Assembly: GCA_963837355.1 (NCBI GenBank)
Contig: CAWIMY010000007.1
Location: forward strand, 1,240,001-1,304,000
Direction of reading: 5' to 3'
Origin: Aureispira sp963837355
Lineage (GTDB): Bacteria; Bacteroidota; Bacteroidia; Chitinophagales; Saprospiraceae
Length of the DNA: 64,000 bases
Below, in pieces: positions 26,482-35,372 of this stretch. The notes below the pieces were generated by a model. The model did no database searches. It had not been told where the DNA came from and worked only from the letters and a program-made list of their open reading frames with translations. The position numbers and the translations under genes were made by a program. Each line of letters starts with the position of its first letter. Position 1 is the stretch's first letter.

Positions 26482-28071
26482 ATGCGCTCTATGAATCCAA
26501 CGACCAAAACTACCTGTGGCTTTTCTTACCGTTTATGGGTAATAGTTGGCCTTTGCATAAGTATAATAGCCTGTTCAACACCGAACATTACAGCGCCAAA
26601 GCAACAGGTACAGTCCACCCAATTGCCTAGTTTAGAAGCCTCTGTTATTCAGGCTCCTATCGTTTTGCCAACGGCGGAACTCAAAGCTTTGTTACAACGA
26701 TACCTTCCCTCGCCCTTATTAGCAGGCACGACTCCGAGGTACAATTTTAAAGTAGCCAACAGAAAGCCCGCTGCCCGCAAGAACTGGCTCGATCGCTTAG
26801 CCAAACCTTTGCTGGAATGGGTGGATGAAAACATAGACGCTGCCGCTAAATTTAGTTATCGGTTAGAGTTAACGGAGTTGGATTTGTGGTTTGAAGAGCG
26901 CGATGTTCATATAGATTTGAAGATAGACATTCAATTAGATGCCAAATGGGAAAACGGCATCCAATGGCAAGGCAAAAAGCAGTTGTTTAACAACAACCTA
27001 GCTTGCCCGCTGCAACTGCGCATCCACTTAGATGGGGAAGTGGCGTTGAACGAAGATACGGCCTTAGAATTGACGTTGTACGAAGAGCAAGCCCAGTTCG
27101 AAATTACCAAACTTTGCTCTTCCAAAATCTTACAACAAGTGGATTGGCCCGAACTGTTGGAACCCCTTGTGCAACCTGTTTTAAGAGACTTAACAAAGAC
27201 CATCAATACCACCATTGCCCAACAGGTGCAACGGTTGCTCAACAGTTCTACAGGGCAAAATTATCGCAATTTTCAACCTCTCATCGACCGTGCAGCACAG
27301 TATCTTAACGAGCCTTATGCGTTGCAAGAGGGCATTTGGCTACAGCCGAATGTCCAGCAATTGTTTGTCTCGCCCTTGCGCGGATTAGGCCGAGGAGCCA
27401 ACAACCGCTTAGAACTCTCCGTAGGCGCGGTCGCCCAACCCGTCGTAGTCTTGCAAGCGCAACGCCCTGCAACGCCCAAGCTGCCGCCCTTGACGTTTGG
27501 CGTACAGCCTCCACAAGCACACAGCCAGCTCTATGTCAAGGGACAATTGCCTTTAAAGGATGCTGCTAAGCAATTGCAAACGTATTTGAAAGACTATGTC
27601 GCGCGAGAATATGCGTCCTATAATTACACCGTAGGTGCAGTCACTATTTACCCGAAAGGGGGACGCGCCATTGTCTCTATTGAATTGTGGAAAGACAACA
27701 ATCCGCAAAAAATAACCACCCTTTATATAGCGGGAGTTCCTCAATTTGATGCCCAGCGCCGCGAATTCTACTTAGAAGACTTCACCTTTACGGCGGATTC
27801 TAAAAATTGGTTGCTGCATTTGGCCAAGTGGTTCCGCCAAGGCGAACTCCTAAAACGGCTCCAAGAAAATGCCCGCTTTGATGCGCGGGCAGAAATGCAA
27901 GCGCTAGAAGCGCAATTGCAGCAAATTGATATGCGGCAAGACCTAGGACGCATTCACGGTTCCCTCCATCAACTGCAAGTCATCCAAGCAGGGATAAACA
28001 ACGCGCATTTTGAAGCCTATTTATTGGCCACAGGCGTGTTGCAGGCAGAGGTGTATTGGGGAGCTTGGTAG
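26482..28071 (+). CDS. DUF4403-like lipoprotein
   Basis: Protein of 529 aa with an N-terminal hydrophobic segment ending in a lipobox-like IIACS, so probably an outer-membrane lipoprotein. The body has the long alternating-strand pattern (LELTELDLWFEERDVHIDLKIDIQLDAKW) and late KGQLPLKDAAKQLQTYL segments that I associate with DUF4403, a Bacteroidota family with BPI-like features and unknown function. The family call is from pattern only. It is convergent with the glucosaminidase gene, 17 bases apart. Confidence 0.6.
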   Translation: MRSMNPTTKTTCGFSYRLWVIVGLCISIIACSTPNITAPKQQVQSTQLPSLEASVIQAPIVLPTAELKALLQRYLPSPLLAGTTPRYNFKVANRKPAARKNWLDRLAKPLLEWVDENIDAAAKFSYRLELTELDLWFEERDVHIDLKIDIQLDAKWENGIQWQGKKQLFNNNLACPLQLRIHLDGEVALNEDTALELTLYEEQAQFEITKLCSSKILQQVDWPELLEPLVQPVLRDLTKTINTTIAQQVQRLLNSSTGQNYRNFQPLIDRAAQYLNEPYALQEGIWLQPNVQQLFVSPLRGLGRGANNRLELSVGAVAQPVVVLQAQRPATPKLPPLTFGVQPPQAHSQLYVKGQLPLKDAAKQLQTYLKDYVAREYASYNYTVGAVTIYPKGGRAIVSIELWKDNNPQKITTLYIAGVPQFDAQRREFYLEDFTFTADSKNWLLHLAKWFRQGELLKRLQENARFDARAEMQALEAQLQQIDMRQDLGRIHGSLHQLQVIQAGINNAHFEAYLLATGVLQAEVYWGAW

Positions 28072-28088
28072 ACCTGTTTTAAGGTACT

Positions 28089-28625
28089 TTAAGCAAGGGG
28101 AGCGGTGAGTTTTTCGAGCTGCAAAAACTCCACAAGCTCCAGCAATTGGGAGCGGTAGCTGTCGCGGTGGTTAAATCCGCAATCTTGTAAGCCCTGCACA
28201 AAAGCAGGCAAATCACCAAAGGGAACCGCGCGCAAGGGCGCATATCGTTCCAACTCAAACAAACCAGCATAAAATTGAAAGCAAGCCGTCAAATCAGAAA
28301 AATGGCGGTAGTCCGCTTTGCCGTGGTGGTAAGCGCGAATGCCAAAATGATTGTGCCGTGTTTGGGCGTAATGACTGCGCCCATAACCTGTTTCTAGACA
28401 AGCAATTGCCAAGGTAATAGCTACGGGAACACCTTGTTGGGCTTGTACCCGCACCGCGTAAGGATAAATTTTTTGAATGTATTCGCGGGCGTGTTCTGGC
28501 TCAATGACAGAGAAATCAGGGCTCGGTGGGCCAACTTCCAAAGGGCCACTAGGAAGCGCCGTGGCAGAGTCCAACGAAAAAGGTAAAGCGATGCAAAGAG
28601 CTAAATTTGTTAATAAACTTTTCAT
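28089..28625 (-). CDS. Secreted glucosaminidase-family peptidoglycan hydrolase
   Basis: Protein of 178 aa from the ATG at 28625 (MKSLLTNLALCIALPFSLDS, signal peptide). The domain reads YPYAVRVQAQQGVPVAITLAIACLETGYGRS, with the catalytic Glu in LETGYGRS, then NHFGIRAY and RHFSDLTACFQFYAGL, characteristic of GH73/FlgJ-type beta-N-acetylglucosaminidases that cleave cell-wall glycan. It is short, lacks LysM or SH3 binding domains, and so is probably a periplasmic remodelling enzyme. Confidence 0.85.
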   Translation of the reverse strand: MKSLLTNLALCIALPFSLDSATALPSGPLEVGPPSPDFSVIEPEHAREYIQKIYPYAVRVQAQQGVPVAITLAIACLETGYGRSHYAQTRHNHFGIRAYHHGKADYRHFSDLTACFQFYAGLFELERYAPLRAVPFGDLPAFVQGLQDCGFNHRDSYRSQLLELVEFLQLEKLTAPLA

Positions 28626-29158
28626 ATAAAGAAGGATTGGCCAGCGCTCGAAAAAAAGCAACAGCCACCTATCGTTGTCTATAGTCTACCGCACGCCAAG
28701 AAAAACTGCCCTTTGGGAAAAGAACCAGTCCGCTTTGGGATAAGCAATCAATTAATGAAAGAGAAGACAACCAGTGCGTACGCTGGATATAAAACCAGTG
28801 CAAGCGAAGATAAGACAATTATAGTACCTGTAATGTAAACTATTGACAACTAGTAGTTTGTGTTTCTTCGCTGTTTTTTGGCTTTCGCCTAATCCTATCC
28901 TGTTTGCCCAAAGCAGCCACCGTATAATCTAAGGGTAATCGCGCCCGCCGACCGATTTATATTGGTTTTTGTAACCACAGGGGATTATGACACAAAAAAG
29001 CATTTTAATGACAAATAAGATAGGCGAAGGTACAAAATAGCAACCGTTTTGGCTTTTTCGGCCAACGGGCTGCACTATATGACCCTAGGACAAAATTAGG
29101 GGCTTTTTCTGCTAAAAATGTATTGGTTCTTTGGCCTATTTTTTGTATCTTTGTTGCT
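28626..29158. other. Intergenic region upstream of gyrB
   Basis: About 530 bases between the divergent glucosaminidase and gyrB genes. It has three loosely similar AACCAGT words (28723, 28769, 28793) and the gyrB promoter at its right end; no ORF or RNA gene seen. Confidence 0.4.
29146..29153 (+). promoter_or_regulatory. -7 promoter box TATCTTTG of gyrB
   Basis: TATCTTTG fully matches TAnnTTTG and ends five bases before the gyrB ATG at 29159; a TTGG at 29123-29126 lies 19 bases upstream as a possible -33 element. The transcript would be leaderless or nearly so, matching the bamD arrangement. Confidence 0.6.
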
Positions 29159-31123
29159 ATGGAAAACAACAAAATAAACGAAGCGGAAACAGCAAATTAC
29201 GATGCCAGTAACATCACGGCGTTAGAAGGCTTAGAAGCTGTACGATTGCGCCCAGGGATGTATATTGGGAGCACCGATGAAAAGGGATTGCACCACCTTG
29301 TTTATGAGGTGTTGGACAACTCTATTGATGAACATTTGGCAGGCTACTGTAGTCACATTGAGTTGACCATTAAAGAGGACAATTCTATCGCCGTTACTGA
29401 CAACGGACGGGGTATTCCAACAGGAATGCACGAGAAGTTGCAAAAGTCGGCTTTGGAAGTTGTTATGACCGTCTTGCATGCAGGAGGGAAATTCGACAAA
29501 CAAACCTATCAAGTATCAGGAGGTCTACACGGGGTAGGGGTTTCTTGTGTGAACGCTTTGTCGATCATGCTAGAAGCAGAAGTACACCGCGATGGCAATA
29601 TCTCTACTCAACGTTACTCCAAGGGTATTCCCACGACCGAAGTAAAGGTCATTGGAAAAACCGATAAGACAGGAACAACGATCCGATTCAAACCCGATCC
29701 AAGTATTTTGACAGAGTTGGTTTACAGCTATGAAACCTTGGCCAAGCGCTTGCGCGAATTGTCCTACCTAAACAAAGGGCTGCATTTGAGCTTGACGGAT
29801 GAGCGGGAATTAGACCAAGACGGAAAACCCGTTTCTGAAGCGTTCTTTTCAGAAGGGGGCTTGTTGGAATTTGTACAACACATTGATAAGAACGGTGGCC
29901 GCGAGACCTTGATGCCTAAACCCGTTCACGTTATTGGAGAGCAAGAAAGTGTCATTGTAGAGGTTGGGTTTCAGTACAACAAATCATACCGCGAGACCTT
30001 GCGTTCTTATGTAAATAACATTAATACGGTAGAAGGGGGAACCCACGTCAACGGTTTCCGTCGTGCTATCGCTCACGTGCTCAAAAAGTACGGAGAGACC
30101 AACGACCTATTTACCCGCGCCAAAGTCAAAGTGTCTAGCGAAGATTTTCGCGAAGGCTTGACAGCTGTCGTATCCGTAAAAGTGCCTGACCCACAATTTA
30201 AGGGACAAACCAAAGGAGAACTGGGTAACTCTGAAGTAACCTCTATTGTTTCTGCCTGTGTGCGCAACGCGCTAGAGATATACTTAGAAGAACACCCCAA
30301 TACGGCAAAAATGTTGATGGAAAAAGTCATCATTGCCGCCAAAGCCCGTAGCGCCGCTAGCAAAGCTCGCGAAATGGTACAGCGCAAAAATGTCTTGACA
30401 GGTTCTGGTTTGCCAGGAAAATTGGCCGACTGTTCTTCTAAAGATCCTGAGCGCTCTGAAATCTACTTGGTAGAGGGAGATTCGGCTGGTGGAACTGCCA
30501 AACAAGGCCGTGACCGTGAATTTCAAGCGATTTTGCCCTTGCGGGGTAAGATTTTGAATGTAGAAAAAGCCTTGGAATACCGCATTTATGAAAATGAGGA
30601 GATCAAGAACATGTTTACTGCGCTAGGGGTACGCATTGAAGAAAAAGAAGGTGAACGCGTTCTGAATATTGAAAAGCTACGCTATCACAAAATCATCATC
30701 ATGTGTGATGCCGATGTCGATGGAAGCCACATTGTTACCTTGATTCTGACGTTCTTCTTCCGCTATATGCGTCCATTGATTGAGAACGGCTATATTTACA
30801 TTGCTGCACCACCATTGTACCAAGTGAGAAAAGGTAAACGCGCAATCTACTGCTGGAATGATGATGACCGCGACCAAGCGGTAATTGCTTTAGGCGGTGA
30901 TAGTGGTTCTATCAGCATTCAGCGCTATAAGGGTTTAGGAGAGATGAACGCAGAACAATTGTGGGAAACGACAATGGATCCCGGTTCTCGTACTTTGCGT
31001 CGCGCCACGATTGAAGATTTTGAATCGGCAGATGCTGTTTTTTCTATGTTGATGGGAGATGAAGTGCCTCCCCGTCGTGCCTTCATCGAAGCCAATGCTA
31101 AATACGCCAACTTGAACATCTAA
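29159..31123 (+). CDS. gyrB: DNA gyrase subunit B
   Basis: Protein of 654 aa from the ATG at 29159; the 12-codon upstream extension would lie inside the promoter. GHKL ATPase motifs (VLDNSIDEHLAGY, DNGRGIP, GLHGVGVSCVNALS), then the TOPRIM domain (EGDSAGGTAKQGRDREFQAILPL, CDADVDGSHI) and the C-terminal RYKGLGEMNAEQLWETTMDP signature. The ~650-aa length, without the enterobacterial insertion, is normal for Bacteroidota. It introduces negative supercoils together with GyrA, which is not in this window. Confidence 0.97.
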   Translation: MENNKINEAETANYDASNITALEGLEAVRLRPGMYIGSTDEKGLHHLVYEVLDNSIDEHLAGYCSHIELTIKEDNSIAVTDNGRGIPTGMHEKLQKSALEVVMTVLHAGGKFDKQTYQVSGGLHGVGVSCVNALSIMLEAEVHRDGNISTQRYSKGIPTTEVKVIGKTDKTGTTIRFKPDPSILTELVYSYETLAKRLRELSYLNKGLHLSLTDERELDQDGKPVSEAFFSEGGLLEFVQHIDKNGGRETLMPKPVHVIGEQESVIVEVGFQYNKSYRETLRSYVNNINTVEGGTHVNGFRRAIAHVLKKYGETNDLFTRAKVKVSSEDFREGLTAVVSVKVPDPQFKGQTKGELGNSEVTSIVSACVRNALEIYLEEHPNTAKMLMEKVIIAAKARSAASKAREMVQRKNVLTGSGLPGKLADCSSKDPERSEIYLVEGDSAGGTAKQGRDREFQAILPLRGKILNVEKALEYRIYENEEIKNMFTALGVRIEEKEGERVLNIEKLRYHKIIIMCDADVDGSHIVTLILTFFFRYMRPLIENGYIYIAAPPLYQVRKGKRAIYCWNDDDRDQAVIALGGDSGSISIQRYKGLGEMNAEQLWETTMDPGSRTLRRATIEDFESADAVFSMLMGDEVPPRRAFIEANAKYANLNI

Positions 31124-31155
31124 GTAGGTTTTCAAACAAGGCTACTAACTTATAC

Positions 31156-31191
31156 ACTGCCCTTTTCTATGTAGAGAAGGGCAGTTTTTTT
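31156..31191 (+). terminator. Intrinsic terminator after gyrB
   Basis: A 13-bp stem (ACTGCCCTTTTCT with AGAGAAGGGCAGT, one G-T wobble) is followed by a T run, 32 bases after the gyrB stop. Confidence 0.88.
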
Positions 31192-31198
31192 AGGTCGT

Positions 31199-32320
31199 TT
31201 ACGATGCTAACCAAGCCAGTGCTGTTTCGATTACTGCTCCTGACAACAAGTTATCTAGATCTATTGGTTCTGGTACAACAACATCTACAGGCACGCCTTT
31301 TTTGTGTACTTCTCCGTTGATACTTCTATAATAGGCCTCTGGTGGCACCAGGATCCATCCATCACCCAGAATGTGCCACCCATTGGTTTGGCTCATGCCC
31401 GCTGTTGCTTCGCCAAAAAGTTGGGTGTTGGATTGCCCGTATAAGCTTGAAGCGATCACCTCGCCCGCACTAGCCGTGTAGCGCGAAGTTAATACCGCAA
31501 TTTTATAGGCTTGGCGCTTAGAAGTGGGAAGCGGACAAGCGGTGGCTGGTTCTTCCAGCACGGTGCTTTGGCCCATGTAAAAACGATTGTCCTCAAAACG
31601 CCAATCGGAGTAAGGCGTTTGCAAGTCTTTAGAATCGCCTCCTAGTGCCCTATTATCAAATAGTGGCGCTAATCCATTCAGAGTTACATTAGAATTGCCG
31701 CCTGTGTTGCAACGAATGTCGATGATCCAACGCGCTACCCCTTGCTCTGCAAAGGCACAAATCGTTTCTTGAATATTTCGAATAGCGAGGGGTATTTCTT
31801 CGTTGTGCATCATTCCTGTCCCCAAAACCTCCAAGTAAGCCACTTGCTCTGCTTCGAAGTAATGGCTATGGATGCGGTAAGGTTTGTTGATTTTGCCTGT
31901 CATGGCGTTGAAGACAGCATTTTCTATGGCTCGCTCAGGGCTAGTTGGCGCTTTGGTGGGATTGGAGAAGCCTAGTTGATAATTGTACATCAAAAAACCG
32001 TGGTGGTCGTTCATCGCTTCGAACAGATATTCGGCGGCTTTGCCAATGCGTTGAATAGAATCGTCCTGATAAATCCCATAAATAGAATCCATAGCGGCGA
32101 TGGTTACTGGCCAATTGGCGTTGTTCGCATAGACGGAACGGGCTTGTACCAATTGTACGATAGTATCCAAGATACTGCCTTTTGCCTGTTGCCAAGTAAC
32201 GGGAGCGGGGAGTTTATCCGTTGATTTGGAGAGTGTTGGCATAGTGGAGCAAGCTGCGAACAACACTAGTCCAAAAAATAAATAGGTGTACTTAAGTGGG
32301 AAAAAGAAGGGAGAAGACAT
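31199..32320 (-). CDS. S41-family (C-terminal processing) peptidase, lipoprotein
   Basis: Protein of 373 aa. The signal ends in a lipobox (LFAACST), so probably anchored to a membrane as a lipoprotein. The C-terminal domain has S41 hallmarks: WIIDIRCNTGGNSNVTL, then IAVLTSRYTASAGEVIASSL with the catalytic Ser in TASAGE, and GEATAGMSQTNGW. No PDZ domain is evident between signal and catalytic core, which is typical of the many small Bacteroidota S41 enzymes. Substrate unknown. Confidence 0.88.
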   Translation of the reverse strand: MSSPFFFPLKYTYLFFGLVLFAACSTMPTLSKSTDKLPAPVTWQQAKGSILDTIVQLVQARSVYANNANWPVTIAAMDSIYGIYQDDSIQRIGKAAEYLFEAMNDHHGFLMYNYQLGFSNPTKAPTSPERAIENAVFNAMTGKINKPYRIHSHYFEAEQVAYLEVLGTGMMHNEEIPLAIRNIQETICAFAEQGVARWIIDIRCNTGGNSNVTLNGLAPLFDNRALGGDSKDLQTPYSDWRFEDNRFYMGQSTVLEEPATACPLPTSKRQAYKIAVLTSRYTASAGEVIASSLYGQSNTQLFGEATAGMSQTNGWHILGDGWILVPPEAYYRSINGEVHKKGVPVDVVVPEPIDLDNLLSGAVIETALAWLAS

Positions 32321-32500
32321 AAGTAAGAAGATTAGGAGAGAAAGAAATAGGAAAATACGATATTTTTCTTCATTTTTCTACTTCTAAGAGACTCTTAGGA
32401 CAAAGGACTAGTGAGCAAAACAAATTTCAAAAAAGGACTGTTTCACTATTGGACAGCCAAGAGCAGTTTTTATAGTGCCTTGCAGGGTTCTTTTTTTTAC

Positions 32501-33535
32501 ATGTATACCAAAGCTATTGCCATGCGTACGAGTCGCCGATATACCTTGCTGCATACTTTTTTACAGACGAGTAAGCACATTCTTATTTTTATCGTTTGGT
32601 CTACCCTTGTTGTGGGAGTGTATGTACATTTTAACTTATACTGGCTGGCCGTGCCTTGGTTGCCACTGGCTTTGATTGGAACAGCGGTGGCGTTTTATTT
32701 AGGATTTAAGAACAATGCGGCTTATGAACGCTTGGCGGAAGCACGGAGCAGTTGGGGCTGTATTGTGAACAACAGCCGTGCGTTTTCGGTCTTTGTACGC
32801 GACTTTTTGCCCAATCAGGATTATTCTTCGGCGGTTAATATTGCCGAATCGGCTACAAAACGCCTTATTTATAGGCATATTGCTTGGCTGTATGCGCTGA
32901 CGTTTCAGTTGCGCGAACCCGATGCCTTGCCACATAAGAGCCGCCGTCGCCGCAGCATCAAAGGCCGTCTAAAAGAATTGCCCAAGCCCGAGCGCTACGA
33001 TCTGCTCCAGCAGTACATCAGTGCAGAAGAGTATGGCTTTATCAGTCTCAAACAAAATCGGGCAGTGCATTTGTTATCCCTACAATCCAAAGAGCTCAAA
33101 CAATTATTAGCGGACGGGCAACTCAGCCAAGCAACGTACTTAGAGTTGTTGCAATTAATCGAGGAGTTTTATCGGTTGCAAGGGGAGTCAGAGCGCATCA
33201 AAGGGTTTCCTTTTCCTCGACAGTATGCCTCTATTAATGTCTTTTTTGTAGGCTTGTTTATTGTCTTATTGCCCTTGGGTATGGTCAGTGAATTTGCCAA
33301 AATGGGCAACGAGTTTATTTGGTTAACCGTGCCTTTTACGGTAATTATTTCTTGGGTCTTCCATACGATGGAAATGATTGGGGATTTTAGTGAGAATCCG
33401 TTTGAGGGGCTGTACGATGATGTGCCCATTACTTCCCTGTCGCGCCAAGTAGAAATTGACATGCGTGAAATATTGGACGAAACAGACCTACCCCCCAACA
33501 TCAAACCGATGACAGAATTTAAAATTCTGTTTTAA
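32501..33535 (+). CDS. Bestrophin-family (UPF0187) membrane protein
   Basis: About 344 aa from the ATG at 32501 (MYTKAIAMRTSRRYTLLHTF); the open frame reaches back to 32411, but that part has no family character. It shows paired N-terminal membrane segments (ILIFIVWSTLVVGVYVHF, WLPLALIGTAVAFYLGF), the conserved FKNNAAYERLAEARSSWG segment following TM2, later TM segments (VFFVGLFIVLLPLGMVSEF) and an acidic ENPFEGLYDDVP near the C-terminus. Bacterial bestrophins form pentameric ion channels in the inner membrane. Confidence 0.85.
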   Translation: MYTKAIAMRTSRRYTLLHTFLQTSKHILIFIVWSTLVVGVYVHFNLYWLAVPWLPLALIGTAVAFYLGFKNNAAYERLAEARSSWGCIVNNSRAFSVFVRDFLPNQDYSSAVNIAESATKRLIYRHIAWLYALTFQLREPDALPHKSRRRRSIKGRLKELPKPERYDLLQQYISAEEYGFISLKQNRAVHLLSLQSKELKQLLADGQLSQATYLELLQLIEEFYRLQGESERIKGFPFPRQYASINVFFVGLFIVLLPLGMVSEFAKMGNEFIWLTVPFTVIISWVFHTMEMIGDFSENPFEGLYDDVPITSLSRQVEIDMREILDETDLPPNIKPMTEFKILF

Positions 33536-33646
33536 TAGTCATAACAACCAAAAATAACTTTCCGTGTTTTAGAAAAAGGAAGCACCAGGAGTAATCGCCC
33601 TGTGCCCATTACCTTTTTATCAACTATCGAATAATTTTTCTTACAA

Positions 33647-34471
33647 ATGTCTATACCTAAAGTTGTTGGCTATGCCTTGCATCAAGTAAGTTATGTCTCC
33701 ACCAAACGCGCAGGCGATCTGGCTCTACACCTCTTTGGCCGCCCAATGGCAGGCCGCCCCTTACCCGAAGAACAACGGTTTTTAGAGACCGCCGAAGAGC
33801 AGTACCAAGTGCCTTTTGAAAACGGACAAGTAACTGTCTATGAATGGAATGCTCAACAGCCCGAAAGTGTCTTGCTTTTGCATGGCTGGGAGTCTAATGC
33901 TGCACGCTGGGAAACGTTGATTGGGAAGTTGGTCGCCGTAGGCAAGCGCGTACTGGCTGTTGATGCCCCCGCACATGGTGCTTCTTCAGGAAAGCTGTTT
34001 AATATGTTGCAATACAGTCGTGTTCTAGCGATTTTAGTAGACACCTTTCAGCCCAATGCAGTGGTTGGGCATTCTATTGGTGGCGGGGCTACGGCTTTGT
34101 ATCTCAATGACCACCCCCATACACCCGTGCAACGAGCAATCATCATGGGGGTTCCTTCTGAATTGCGCCACATGGCGAATACCTTTGCTCGGGTGTTGGG
34201 CTTATCGCAACGAATGCGTCAAACGATGGAACAACAATTTCAAAGACAGTATGAGTTGACGTTTGAAGACGTGTCTATTGCCAAGTATTGTGAACAGATC
34301 AACTTGCCAACATTGGTAATACACGATGAGCAAGACAGCGTTGCACCTGTGGCGGATGCTTATCGTTACCAACAACATCTAGCTCAAGGGGAATTGCTAC
34401 TCACCACAGGATTGGGGCATTCTTTACAAGGAACAAAGGTCTACGAAGGCATTGTCAATTTCTTACAATAG
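33647..34471 (+). CDS. Alpha/beta hydrolase
   Basis: Protein of 274 aa with the alpha/beta-hydrolase layout: oxyanion strand LLLHGWESNAARW, nucleophile elbow VVGHSIGGGAT, acid strand LVIHDEQDSVAP and catalytic His in GLGHSLQG. No signal peptide, so cytoplasmic. The substrate cannot be told from sequence. It is convergent with rlmF, three bases apart. Confidence 0.85.
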   Translation: MSIPKVVGYALHQVSYVSTKRAGDLALHLFGRPMAGRPLPEEQRFLETAEEQYQVPFENGQVTVYEWNAQQPESVLLLHGWESNAARWETLIGKLVAVGKRVLAVDAPAHGASSGKLFNMLQYSRVLAILVDTFQPNAVVGHSIGGGATALYLNDHPHTPVQRAIIMGVPSELRHMANTFARVLGLSQRMRQTMEQQFQRQYELTFEDVSIAKYCEQINLPTLVIHDEQDSVAPVADAYRYQQHLAQGELLLTTGLGHSLQGTKVYEGIVNFLQ

Positions 34472-34474
34472 CAC

Positions 34475-35347
34475 TTAGTACGACCAGCACAAAAGGCGAC
34501 TTTTTTTGTTGCCGTGCTCCATGGAGAGGACTTCTGAATAGGGAACTTGAGCGACTTTTAAAGCGCGTTGCAGCGGTTTTAAGTGTTTTTCTTGAGAGAC
34601 TAACGTGGTAAACCAACTGATTTGCTGTTGGTAGAATTGACTTTCCTGAATCATGGTTTGAATAAAAGCAATTTCGCCTCCTTTACAATACAACTCGTGT
34701 GCTTGTCCACCAAAATTAGGGCTCGGCTGCTCGGGGTGGAGCTGCTGCCACTTGCGTTTTTGCTGGGCTAAGGCTTCTTTAGCAGAACCAAAAAAAGGAG
34801 GGTTGCATAGACAGGCGGCAAATTTGTCGGAAGGCGTGACCACTCCCTTGAAAATGTGTTGTGGGTTTTGCTGCCAACGCAGGGTTACCAATTGGCGCAA
34901 GCGCTTATTTTCTACTAATAATTTATGCGCCCACTGAATCGACGTTTTTTGTACATCTGTTCCTACAAATGACCAGCGATAAGCAGCTGTTCCCAAAATG
35001 GGATAAATACAACTCGCTCCTGTTCCAATATCCAAAATACTAGTTTTCGCTCCTTGTGGAGGTTTCTCAGAACCATTACTTATCAAATCTGCTAAATGGT
35101 GTAAATAATCGGCACGGCTGGGCACGGGTGGACAAAGCGCTCCTTCGGGGAGTTCCCAATACGGCGTTTGATATTGGCTGGCTAACAAGGCTTTATTCAA
35201 ATAAAAAACAGCGTCCGCTTGTCCAAAATCTACACTCAGGCCACCCTCTTTTTTAGTCCGTATAAAAGGCTTTAAAGCAGGACAAATTTCTACCAAGTGT
35301 GTTAAGTCATAACGGCCTTGATGTTGGTTGCGCGGATGAAACGGCAT
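34475..35347 (-). CDS. rlmF: RlmF, 23S rRNA adenine-1618 N6-methyltransferase
   Basis: Protein of 290 aa. It opens with the RlmF-specific HPRNQHQGRYD motif, has the SAM-binding ILDIGTGASCIYPILG, and the catalytic motif NPPF (CLCNPPFFGSAKEA) of N6-adenine methyltransferases. It methylates 23S rRNA during ribosome assembly. The length fits the family. Confidence 0.92.
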   Translation of the reverse strand: MPFHPRNQHQGRYDLTHLVEICPALKPFIRTKKEGGLSVDFGQADAVFYLNKALLASQYQTPYWELPEGALCPPVPSRADYLHHLADLISNGSEKPPQGAKTSILDIGTGASCIYPILGTAAYRWSFVGTDVQKTSIQWAHKLLVENKRLRQLVTLRWQQNPQHIFKGVVTPSDKFAACLCNPPFFGSAKEALAQQKRKWQQLHPEQPSPNFGGQAHELYCKGGEIAFIQTMIQESQFYQQQISWFTTLVSQEKHLKPLQRALKVAQVPYSEVLSMEHGNKKSRLLCWSY

Positions 35348-35372
35348 AGGTGATTTTTTTATTAAAAATAAA

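Noticed and set aside
28723..28800. Three AACCAGT words upstream of gyrB
   Set aside because: Spacing is irregular (46 and 24 bases) and the match is only seven bases, so chance is likely.
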